The notes beneath the pieces are model-generated. The model was not told the origin of the DNA. It worked only from the letters and a program-made list of their open reading frames with translations, and did not search any database. The position numbers were made by a program, and so were the translations under genes. From the NCBI RefSeq assembly GCF_009909185.1, contig NZ_JAAAMV010000003.1, forward strand, positions 248,001 through 312,000: a stretch of 64,000 bases of DNA. The letters are read 5' to 3'. This stretch comes from Paenibacillus glycinis. Lineage in GTDB: Bacteria; Bacillota; Bacilli; Paenibacillales; Paenibacillaceae. Positions 26,196-33,228 of this stretch are shown in pieces; position 1 is the first letter of the stretch, and the number at the start of each line of letters is the position of its first letter.

Positions 26196-27563
26196 TTATT
26201 TCTTCGGCTTCGCCGCGTCCATCAACGCCTGGCCTTCCTTTTGGATGGCGGCGATGCTGGCGTCGGCGCTCTTCTCGCCATTGACGGCGGCGGTGATTTC
26301 GCGATCCTCCAGCTCATCGAACAGCCCGGTGAATTTGGCGTCGTAGCCTTCCATGGAATAGGACTGGTCGACGCTCGGCAGGATGTCGTACAGCTTCGGC
26401 AATAGCGGATTCTGATCGTAATTCATGTAGGACTTGCGCGTGGACAGGTCTTCTTGAAGTCCCGATCTGACCTTGGCCACGTAATCGCTCAGCATGAATC
26501 GAATCATTTCCCAAGCGGTGTCCCCGTGCTCGGCGCCAGTCGGAATCGCCATGTAATTGTACACGCCGAGATATTCCGAACGGCTGTCGACGGAGCTGAC
26601 CGGCGGCGTCACCATCCCGGTCTCGAACGGCAAGTCCGACATCCCGTTGTAGCTGGCCGACATGCCGTTATAGCCCCCGATCGTCATCGCCGATTTTCCC
26701 TTCTTGAACAGATCCGCCTCGGTTACGTCGTCCGGACCGTACCAGACCTCGCCGTCCTTCGTTTCTCCTTTGACGTCCTGCATCAGGAAGGTGCCGCTCT
26801 TGTAGAGTCCGATGACCGTCGAGATGATGTTTCGCCATGCCGGCGTGTCCATCGTCACTTTGCCCGTCTGGAAGTTATAGGGGCGCAGCCCTTCCGGGGT
26901 CGACAAGCTGAAGAGCAAGCTGTGCGGCATGCTGCTGAAGGGCTGATGGTAGCCGACGATGCCGTCCCTGTTGCTGCCCGCTTTGCCGAAATCGCCCGCA
27001 AGCTTCATGACGTCCATGATCGTCATGCCGTCCCGCGGCAGCGCGACCTTGTACTTGCGGAACAAGTCCGCGTTGTAATAGAGGACGGAGGCTTGAAACG
27101 TAGGCGCGACCGCATACAGATTGCCGCCTCCGTTGCGCTTCATTTTGTCGATCATGCCCGCGTAGAAATCGTCTTCCTTCATCCCGCTGTCCGCCATGCG
27201 CGGCGCCAAGTCTTGCAGCAGGCCGTCGGCAGCCAACTGCTTATATCGAATATCGTAGCCGAGCAGGAGATCCGGCTTCTCTTGCTCCAGCTTCTGCTCG
27301 TATTGTTTAAGCGTCAACGGTTTCTTGTAGTCCGGGTCCATTTCCACGAGTTCTACCTGCAGGTCCGGGTATGCAACCGATAGATAATCGCCAAACGTAG
27401 AGGTGTAATACCCATTATTGGGGACGCCGATTACGATCCGCTCGGGCCCGGCACCGGCCGAATCCGTTCCGGTCGAGCAGGCGCCGAGCAGAAGGCCGAA
27501 GAACGGCAGAAGCATGAATCGAATGCCATTGGCCCGCACGTCGAATCGTCCGAATCCCATCAT
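26196..27563 (-). CDS. Solute-binding lipoprotein of the ECF sigma locus
   Basis: A 455-residue extracytoplasmic family 1 type solute-binding protein. The signal peptide ends in the lipobox LLGAC (Cys29). The fold is recognisable from LTLKQYEQKLEQEKPDLLL, YYNADLFRKYKVALPRDGMT and GKSAMTIGGYNGM. The ATG at 27563 has GGAGG upstream and overlaps the stop of the preceding gene. Unusually, no ABC permease is encoded next to it; instead it is the third gene of an operon headed by an ECF sigma factor. It may deliver ligand to, or be sensed with, the tethered homologue upstream, rather than serve transport; this is inference. Confidence 0.88.
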   Translation of the reverse strand: MMGFGRFDVRANGIRFMLLPFFGLLLGACSTGTDSAGAGPERIVIGVPNNGYYTSTFGDYLSVAYPDLQVELVEMDPDYKKPLTLKQYEQKLEQEKPDLLLGYDIRYKQLAADGLLQDLAPRMADSGMKEDDFYAGMIDKMKRNGGGNLYAVAPTFQASVLYYNADLFRKYKVALPRDGMTIMDVMKLAGDFGKAGSNRDGIVGYHQPFSSMPHSLLFSLSTPEGLRPYNFQTGKVTMDTPAWRNIISTVIGLYKSGTFLMQDVKGETKDGEVWYGPDDVTEADLFKKGKSAMTIGGYNGMSASYNGMSDLPFETGMVTPPVSSVDSRSEYLGVYNYMAIPTGAEHGDTAWEMIRFMLSDYVAKVRSGLQEDLSTRKSYMNYDQNPLLPKLYDILPSVDQSYSMEGYDAKFTGLFDELEDREITAAVNGEKSADASIAAIQKEGQALMDAAKPKK

Positions 27564-29107
27564 GGCCGCGCCTCCTTTCCGATCGCCGCGAGCTCGGCAT
27601 TCAGCTTGGCTTGGAGGTCGCCGAGCGCCGTATCGATCGGGACCGACTTGTTCAGGATGGCGTTCATCTCTTCGCCGCCCAGGGCATAGAGCGACCGGTT
27701 GGCCTTGATGAATCGAGGGCTGGCGTTCGACACCGCGCTTGCCGCGGCTTTCGCCGGATCCGCGGCCGTCTCGTAGAAAGCCTCCCACTGCTTGCCGCTC
27801 GCGCCGTCCATGGCGGATTTATTGGCGAGCAATTGGATGTACATGAAGCTGTCCGGATTCAAGCCGGCGCGCCAAGCTCCCCCCGTCACGAATTGAACCA
27901 GCGCCCATGCCGCGTCGGCCTGGCTGGAATTCGCATTGACCGCATAGATGGTGCGCGTGCCGAGAAAAGCGTCTTGGTTCGTCGCGGACGCATCGAGGCG
28001 AATCGGCACCGTGGACCAGTTCGATTTCATCACGCCTGCCTGCTCGTACGACTTCAGGTTCATGTAATAATCGCTGGACCTGACGACCATCGCGACCTGT
28101 CCGAGCGCGAACGGGTCCTGCTTGCCGATCTCCGCCATGGTCGTGCCGTTCTTGCCGTAGACGACCGGCTTCGCTTGATTGATCCAGCCATCGCGGTAGC
28201 CGTCTACAACGGTGGTCCACACCTTCTTCCAGGCGTCGGAATTCAGCGTCGCTTTCATGTCTCCTTCCGTCTCCGCGATCGTCTGCAATCCGCCGGCTTG
28301 GCCGGCCAACGCGACCAAGGCGAATTTGTTGCTGCGATCGACGGCGGCCAGCCCGCTGACGCCGGAGCCTTGAAAACGGGCCGCAAGCTGCAGGATCTGC
28401 GCCATGGACAGGTCGCCATCCGGCAGCGGAACGCCGTGCGCGGCGAACACATCTTCGTTGACGTACAATGCCGTGGACGTCATGTCGGCGGATAATCCGT
28501 ACACATCCCCGTTCCCGCCGGCCTGCCGCAAATAATCGACGAGCGGCGCATGGAGCGCCTGCAGATCGGCCTTGTTCGCTTTCGCGAGCGTATCGAGGGA
28601 GCTCAGCTTCCCGTCCGCCGCAAGCTTCGCGTAGACGTTCACCGGCACCTGCACGACATCCGGCTGCTCCGCGTCGAACCAGGCTTCGAATTTCTCCGGG
28701 TCGCCGTACAAATCGTCCGGCGACGTGTCGATGTTCAGCTTCACTGACGGATGCCGGATGAAGAACGGTTTCTTGAAGGTGTATTCGAACGTGTTGCTCA
28801 TCTCGAACTGCTGGACCTTCAGCTCGTATTCCTTGTCCGCCAGCGGATCCTTGCTCAGCGCAGCCGGCACGTCGGAGCGCTCGGCGGGACGCAGCAGCTC
28901 CTTAAGGTCGTCCCGGAACCACCAGCCTGCGCCCAGCAGAATCACCATGCTCATGATCGCGGCAGCCGCTCTTAACGGCGCGCGTCGTGTAGTCGTATTC
29001 ATGCGAATGCGTTCCCTCACTTTGCGTTCAAGGTCCGAGGTGAACCCGTTCTTGACGGGAGGTTTGCCCGCCAAACGATGCTCCCATTCGTTTGCATGCT
29101 TCTTCAT
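27560..29107 (-). CDS. Membrane-tethered solute-binding protein, candidate anti-sigma/sensor for the adjacent ECF factor
   Basis: A 515-residue protein with a polar N-terminal tail of about 45 residues (including NGFTSDLERKVRERIRM), one membrane segment (about 46-64), and a large extracytoplasmic domain with a family 1 solute-binding fold (VNVYAKLAADGKLSSLDTL, ALYVNEDVFAAHGVPLPDGD, SYEQAGVMKSNWSTVPI). There is no lipobox. A cytoplasmic tail plus transmembrane helix directly downstream of an ECF sigma gene (ATGA start/stop overlap) is the layout of a membrane anti-sigma factor, here with a sugar-binding-type sensor. Anti-sigma activity is inferred from position and topology only; the tail has no zinc-binding anti-sigma motif. 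Confidence 0.85.
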   Translation of the reverse strand: MKKHANEWEHRLAGKPPVKNGFTSDLERKVRERIRMNTTTRRAPLRAAAAIMSMVILLGAGWWFRDDLKELLRPAERSDVPAALSKDPLADKEYELKVQQFEMSNTFEYTFKKPFFIRHPSVKLNIDTSPDDLYGDPEKFEAWFDAEQPDVVQVPVNVYAKLAADGKLSSLDTLAKANKADLQALHAPLVDYLRQAGGNGDVYGLSADMTSTALYVNEDVFAAHGVPLPDGDLSMAQILQLAARFQGSGVSGLAAVDRSNKFALVALAGQAGGLQTIAETEGDMKATLNSDAWKKVWTTVVDGYRDGWINQAKPVVYGKNGTTMAEIGKQDPFALGQVAMVVRSSDYYMNLKSYEQAGVMKSNWSTVPIRLDASATNQDAFLGTRTIYAVNANSSQADAAWALVQFVTGGAWRAGLNPDSFMYIQLLANKSAMDGASGKQWEAFYETAADPAKAAASAVSNASPRFIKANRSLYALGGEEMNAILNKSVPIDTALGDLQAKLNAELAAIGKEARP

Positions 29108-29679
29108 GTCCACTCTTCCTCCCCGGTCCATGACGCTTCCTGGGCCAGCTTGCGGTTGACCGCCGCCCGGGCGCGGTGCAGCCTGGACTTCACCGTGCCG
29201 GCCGACACCTGAAGCATGTCCGCCATTTCCTGCATGGAGAGGCCGTAATGGCTGTTCAGGAGCAGCACCTCGCGCAGCTTGCGCGGCAGCTTCAAGACGA
29301 TCGCCCATAACTCCTCGGTCATCAGCTTGTCCATGCTCTCCCGCTCCGCCGAAGGCGAAGTTCCCGTGCGCGAGCGGATCGTATCGAACAATACGACCCG
29401 TCTCACCCAAGCCGACCGCAGCACGTCGCGCGCCGTGTTGCGGGTGATGGCGAGCAGCCAGGTTTTGATCGACGATTGCCCGCGGAATTCGTAAAGCTGC
29501 TGGAACACTTTCACGAAAACGTCCTGGGTCACATCGTCCGCCGTCTCTTTGGAATGCGTGATGAAGAAGGCGAAATGCCAGACGTCCTTGCCGTACGCGG
29601 CCATGAGCTCGTCGAGCACCGCATGGCGGTCCAAGCCGTCCGTGACATGCTTCAAATAATCGAACTGCAAATTGTTCAC
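29104..29679 (-). CDS. ECF RNA polymerase sigma factor
   Basis: A 191-residue sigma-70 family protein of the extracytoplasmic function class. Region 2 is at about 25-95 (AYGKDVWHFAFFITHSKETA, DDVTQDVFVKVFQQL, TWLLAITRNTARDVL) and region 4 at about 125-180 (LPRKLREVLLLNSHYGLSMQ, TVKSRLHRARAAVNR). Translation may start at the GTG at 29679 or at a TTG nine bases later, which is better spaced from GAGGTG. The stop overlaps the start of the membrane-tethered solute-binding gene. A possible ECF-type promoter lies immediately upstream. Confidence 0.93.
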   Translation of the reverse strand: MNNLQFDYLKHVTDGLDRHAVLDELMAAYGKDVWHFAFFITHSKETADDVTQDVFVKVFQQLYEFRGQSSIKTWLLAITRNTARDVLRSAWVRRVVLFDTIRSRTGTSPSAERESMDKLMTEELWAIVLKLPRKLREVLLLNSHYGLSMQEMADMLQVSAGTVKSRLHRARAAVNRKLAQEASWTGEEEWT

Positions 29680-29688
29680 CTCGGAAAG

Positions 29689-29715
29689 TAGACGATCGAG
29701 TCGCAGAATGGTTCC
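29689..29715 (-). promoter_or_regulatory. Possible ECF-type autoregulatory promoter
   Basis: GGAACC (29710-29715) and CGTCTA (29689-29694) on the minus strand are 15 bases apart, the spacing and sequence style of ECF promoters. A start site there would fall almost on the ribosome binding site, so the call is tentative. A sigma-A-like TATAAT also lies upstream at 29779-29784. Confidence 0.35.
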
Positions 29716-29897
29716 GTTGCCTTCAAGCTTAGTTGCAAAAATGATTGACGGGCTGGATTAGCCGCTGCCGGTTCCATTATTATACAAAACGCAGGCGCGA
29801 TTGGGCCATCAAGCGTTTGGATACGAACGCCGCGCGATAAGCAGCTCCGATCAACTCTTCTTTATCCGGCAGCCCCGGATCGCATAGTTACCCAACA

Positions 29898-29924
29898 CAA
29901 AAAAACGCGCCTGATCGGCGCGTT
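29898..29924 (-). terminator. Intrinsic terminator of the peroxiredoxin gene
   Basis: ACGCGCC and GGCGCGT (29905-29911 with 29917-29923) form a stem with a five-base loop, followed by seven T on the minus strand. Confidence 0.85.
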
Positions 29925-29993
29925 CTCCTGGTGATCCATTAATCGTGCGATGAGCTTCAGTGCCTATATCGGCAGCCCTCGCCGCGATGCCGT

Positions 29994-30653
29994 TTATTGC
30001 GCCTCCAAAGCCTGCAGCGCCAGCAAGACGCGCTCCGGCTCCGCCCGTCTCATGAAATCCGCGTCGACATGCGCGAAGCGGATCATCCCGCGCCCGTCCA
30101 CGACGAATACCGCGGGAACCGGCAGCAGCCACTTATCCGTCCCGTTATATTCGGGCAAGCTCCCTCCGAACTCCCGCAGGACGCGTTGAAGCGGTTCGGG
30201 AACTTCGTAGAGAACGCGATAGCGCTCCGCGACGCGGCCATCGGGGTCGCTCACGACGGTGAAGGTCAGCTGCTCCTTCTCCTGTTGGGAAAGCGTATGG
30301 TCGGGACGCTGCGGCGAAACCGCGATAAGCGATGCGCCAAGCGCCCGGATCCGGGGCAATATACGTTCGTAAGCCCGCAGTTGCATATTGCAGAACGGGC
30401 ACCAGCCTCCGCGATAGAACACCAGCACGACCGGCCCCTTCGACACTTCGGCCATCAAGGAAACCTCCTGCCCGACAGCGCCGGCAAGCGCAAAGCCGGG
30501 CGCGGAATCCCCCGTCTTCAAGCCTGCGGCCAATCCTTGCCGCCGGAGTTCCTCGACCGACTGCCGCAGCACATCGTAAACCGCGATCGGCACCGCCTTT
30601 CTCAGTTCCTGCTCCATGCCCTCCAATTGCGGATTCAAAGCATCATTGCTCAT
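29994..30653 (-). CDS. AhpC/TSA-family peroxiredoxin
   Basis: A 219-residue thioredoxin-fold peroxidase. The active site is in VLVFYRGGWCPFCNMQLRAY (Cys85 and Cys88), an atypical CPFC arrangement shared with the peroxiredoxin-like proteins of soil bacteria. A helical N-terminal extension of about 45 residues precedes the fold. The start chosen, ATG at 30653, has AGGAGG nine bases upstream; two earlier ATG codons lie inside or before that site. A large AT-rich palindrome sits just upstream, and a MarR-type gene is the next gene upstream on the same strand. Confidence 0.9.
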   Translation of the reverse strand: MSNDALNPQLEGMEQELRKAVPIAVYDVLRQSVEELRRQGLAAGLKTGDSAPGFALAGAVGQEVSLMAEVSKGPVVLVFYRGGWCPFCNMQLRAYERILPRIRALGASLIAVSPQRPDHTLSQQEKEQLTFTVVSDPDGRVAERYRVLYEVPEPLQRVLREFGGSLPEYNGTDKWLLPVPAVFVVDGRGMIRFAHVDADFMRRAEPERVLLALQALEAQ

Positions 30654-30667
30654 ACTCGCCATCCTCC

Positions 30668-30697
30668 TATAATTATTGTATAAATACAATTATTATA
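30668..30697. promoter_or_regulatory. AT-rich palindrome, candidate MarR operator for the peroxiredoxin gene
   Basis: A 14-bp inverted repeat with one mismatch (TATAATTATTGTAT / ATACAATTATTATA) around AA. It abuts the ribosome binding site and includes a TATAAT usable as -10. Arms containing ATTGTAT/ATACAAT resemble operators of MarR/OhrR-type repressors. Confidence 0.65.
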
Positions 30698-30723
30698 TTA
30701 ATACATCTTTTGTGCGCGCGCAA

Positions 30724-30751
30724 TAAAAAACGGGCCCTGTTTCAGGACCCG
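30724..30751 (-). terminator. Intrinsic terminator of the marR-type gene
   Basis: A 9-bp stem with one G-T pair (30731-30739 with 30743-30751) and a three-base loop is followed on the minus strand by TTTTTTATTG. Confidence 0.8.
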
Positions 30752-30791
30752 CCAGACGTACGCTATTCAATGAACGATACCGCTATCCGGA

Positions 30792-31223
30792 TCAATGCGG
30801 AAATGTGGCCTTCCTGACCGCGCTCAGCAGCAGCGCGATTCCTTCCTCCACCCGCTCCAGCTTATCTTCCGGCACCTGACGCAAAATTTGCGTGCATACG
30901 CGAAGCATCTTCTCGTTCAGCTCCTCGAGAATCGCGAGTCCCTCGTCGGTAAGCCTGATCAATACTTCTCGGCGGTTATCCGGATTCAATCCGCGCGATA
31001 CGAATCCTTTCTTGACGAGCGGATCCAGCAGCCGGGTCAGCGTGGACGGCTCCACCCCCAGCCGGTCGGCCAAATCGCCGTTGCGAAACGCATTCGATTT
31101 GATTTCCATGACGATATGGGCTTGTCTCGGCGTCAATGCTTCCACGAACGACTTCTCGGAACCCAAAATCGAGGATTTGACGAGAATTTCGTTGATCAGA
31201 TCACTAAGCACAACTGGTTGCAT
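30792..31223 (-). CDS. MarR-family transcriptional regulator
   Basis: A 143-residue winged helix-turn-helix protein: LTPRQAHIVMEIKSNAFRNG, DLADRLGVEPSTLTRLLDPL (recognition helix), and the wing LNPDNRREVLIRLTDEG. It lacks the conserved N-terminal cysteine of OhrR, so a simple peroxide switch through that residue is not expected; its single Cys is near residue 110. Start at ATG 31223 or the adjacent GTG at 31226, both served by AGGTGATA. The likely target is the peroxiredoxin gene downstream, which has its own palindrome. Confidence 0.9.
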   Translation of the reverse strand: MQPVVLSDLINEILVKSSILGSEKSFVEALTPRQAHIVMEIKSNAFRNGDLADRLGVEPSTLTRLLDPLVKKGFVSRGLNPDNRREVLIRLTDEGLAILEELNEKMLRVCTQILRQVPEDKLERVEEGIALLLSAVRKATFPH

Positions 31224-31387
31224 CACTGTATCACCTATCGCGTTTTGATGTCATTGTAAGCTTTGCGGATGCAGCCATGCAATAGTTGCGCATCGCATGA
31301 ATGGCTATCGTCGGCCTTAGGCGGGATGACAAACAACCGGAAGACGTGCTTGCGCATCGTCTGTCGGTCTATGCGCCCGTCCCCTGC

Positions 31388-31801
31388 TCACGGCTCTCTC
31401 GGCGGACGGTTGTACCCTGCCGGCCCATAGGGCTTCAGCTCGTCCAGCCATTTGCGCTCCAGCTTCTTGAGCGCGTCGCGATACGACTGCACGGCGCTCC
31501 GGCCCAGCACGGACGTTGCCGGCCGCTCCGCTTCCTTTCCGTCGTCCCGCGTCTCGCCGTCCAGCGTCTCCAGAATCTCGAAATGAAAGTCCGCGCCGGC
31601 CTGTTCCGTATACGCCCGCTGCAGAGCGGAATTCAGATGGCTGCCCGTGTCGAGCATGAATTTCTCCCGCTTCCAGGCCGAGTCCAGCGTCGGCGAAGAC
31701 GAGACGTACCGCATCCCGCCGCGCGCGTTGACGATCTGGAAGACGCCCATCGCCCGCTGCTTCACGCCGAATTCGTTTTGCAAATCTTTGCGTCTGTTCA
31801 T
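31388..31801 (-). CDS. GIY-YIG-superfamily-like small protein
   Basis: A 137-residue protein that starts MNRRKDLQNEFGVKQRAMGV and continues FQIVNARGGMRYVSSSPTLD, a layout similar to the short GIY-YIG-related proteins of Bacillales (here the GIY/YIG residues are replaced, so nuclease activity is doubtful). The C-terminal part ALKKLERKWLDELKPYGPAG is typical of that group. It lies 28 bases downstream of the DUF2087 gene, a pairing I recall from other Bacillales genomes. Confidence 0.7.
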   Translation of the reverse strand: MNRRKDLQNEFGVKQRAMGVFQIVNARGGMRYVSSSPTLDSAWKREKFMLDTGSHLNSALQRAYTEQAGADFHFEILETLDGETRDDGKEAERPATSVLGRSAVQSYRDALKKLERKWLDELKPYGPAGYNRPPREP

Positions 31802-31828
31802 GATTCTCCCCTCCGTCCCGCGGCTTCG

Positions 31829-32593
31829 CTACACGCTCGGCCGATAGACGCTTCCGTCGCCTTCCCGGACCAGGAAACCGTAATCGACCATCTGCAGGCG
31901 AAGCAGCTCGTATTCGTCGGCCATGAACCGCCGGAGCAGCTCGTCGACCTCCGCTTCCTTGTACCTGCGGCCCTTGCGGAAGCTTGTCGCGATATGGCGA
32001 AACAGCGCCGCCCTGCGCTTCGCCTTGCGGGGCAGGCCGGCGAGCGGGCCTTCCAGGCCTTGCGGCAAATATTTGTCCAACAGCGATTTGTATTCCTCCG
32101 GCGTCAGCGCGAAGCGCTCGTCCGCGGGCGGCGCGTTCCGGCGCGCGGGATCCGTTTTGGCGCCTTGCTCGGTCCCTCCGTCCATCAGCTCCATGATCGC
32201 GAGAAACAGCTTCGCCTGCTTCGCCCGTTCCTTCAGCGAGAACCGGTGATTGCGGATCGTCGAGGCGCTGCCGGAGCCCGTCGACGCGACGATGTCCGCA
32301 TCCGACAGCCCGGCGGCGAACATGCCGATCAGCTGCTTCTGCAGATCGGTCAAGCCGGTCGCTTTCTTGTCCAATTCGAGCAGCAGCTGCAGCATGGAAC
32401 CGTGCGCGGTTCCGATGTGCCGCGCGACGGCCCGGAACGCTTCCATCAACCGGCCGTCCGCCTCGTACACGAAGCCTTCCTCGAACCGTTCTCCGCAGAC
32501 GAGACAGCAGTAGCTGTCCGACTCCGCATGATACACATACCCTTGCTTCAATTCCGACAACGTCGCTCCGTATAACGCTTCCGGCACGTCCAT
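31829..32593 (-). CDS. DUF2087-domain putative transcriptional regulator
   Basis: A 254-residue protein. The N-terminal part carries a CxxC and a histidine pair (YCCLVCGERF, HIGTAHG) that may bind zinc; the middle has a LuxR-like helix-turn-helix (TDLQKQLIGMFAAGLSDADI, ASTGSGSASTIRNHRFSLKE); the C-terminus (about 185-245) is the DUF2087 domain, LPRKAKRRAALFRHIATSF followed by DELLRRFMADEYELLRLQMV with DYGFLVRE. The start at 32593 has GGGAGGG eight bases upstream. It precedes the GIY-YIG-like gene. Confidence 0.8.
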   Translation of the reverse strand: MDVPEALYGATLSELKQGYVYHAESDSYCCLVCGERFEEGFVYEADGRLMEAFRAVARHIGTAHGSMLQLLLELDKKATGLTDLQKQLIGMFAAGLSDADIVASTGSGSASTIRNHRFSLKERAKQAKLFLAIMELMDGGTEQGAKTDPARRNAPPADERFALTPEEYKSLLDKYLPQGLEGPLAGLPRKAKRRAALFRHIATSFRKGRRYKEAEVDELLRRFMADEYELLRLQMVDYGFLVREGDGSVYRPSV

Positions 32594-32743
32594 CTCAAAC
32601 CCTCCCAGTAAAGTTTGATCAATGCATTGAGCATAGCCGATCCTGTCGATCGGGCGCAAGGACAATCGCCGCACGTTTGTTCATTCGGCGAATGCAGCCG
32701 ACTTGAGCACCGCGCGCCGTTCCGGCCGGCTTCCAGCTAACGA

Positions 32744-32810
32744 AAGAATGACGATGATCCAAGCTTCAAGCCGCTGCGGCAGGCTTAAAGCCTCGATCAT
32801 CGTCATTCTT
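32744..32810 (-). terminator. Long hairpin at the 3' end of the 61-residue gene
   Basis: A perfect 16-bp inverted repeat (32744-32759 with 32795-32810) brackets a 35-base loop containing the stop codon of the small gene at 32766. On the minus strand it ends in TTCTTTCG, so it may act as a terminator; the T tract is weak. Confidence 0.5.
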
Positions 32811-32951
32811 GGGATGCGCGCCTTTCCGTTTGTCCGGCTTCACTCTCGTCACCGGCTTCACGCCGTTCCAATTTCCCCTTTGCTGCCGGGGATCCAATCC
32901 ACCCTGCCGCAATCGTTTCTCCATGCGCTTTCGCGCCAAGCTCTTCGCCAT
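32766..32951 (-). CDS. Small basic protein (YqkK-like)
   Basis: A 61-residue, strongly basic protein beginning MAKSLARKRMEKRLRQGG and followed by LDPRQQRGNWNGVKPVTRVK. The start resembles the small YqkK-type proteins of Bacillus (MAKS-ARK-REK-VREG) with an N-terminal Lys/Arg-rich helix. Function unknown. Its last codons are part of a long hairpin. Confidence 0.65.
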   Translation of the reverse strand: MAKSLARKRMEKRLRQGGLDPRQQRGNWNGVKPVTRVKPDKRKGAHPKNDDDRGFKPAAAA

Positions 32952-33228
32952 TACGATGCACGCTCCTAGAGTCCATTATTTCCGCCGCATGCGCGCGGCT
33001 TCTCTCCAGTGTACGCGATCGGCGCCGGTTCGTTCAAGCGCGATCGGCCCGGGGCAGCCGGAAACGGGCTGATAAGCCCCGCCCCAGTCGCGCGGTCGCG
33101 TCCGACTCTTCGCCGTCTGCCCGCACCGCCAACCATGCTCAAGCCGCTGTTCGCGGCTCGGGCTCGCGCGGAAATGTCAGGCGAATGCGCGCCGGATGTC
33201 CGCGCATTCGCCGCCGAGCATTCTCGGT
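32952..33228. other. Intergenic region downstream of the decayed effector-binding gene
   Basis: About 280 GC-rich bases with no supported gene. An imperfect GC-rich inverted repeat around 33179-33211 lies after the pseudogene stop codon but lacks a T tract. Confidence 0.4.

Noticed and set aside
33179-33211. GC-rich inverted repeat after the decayed effector-binding gene
   Set aside because: No T tract on either strand and imperfect loop; not convincing as a terminator.
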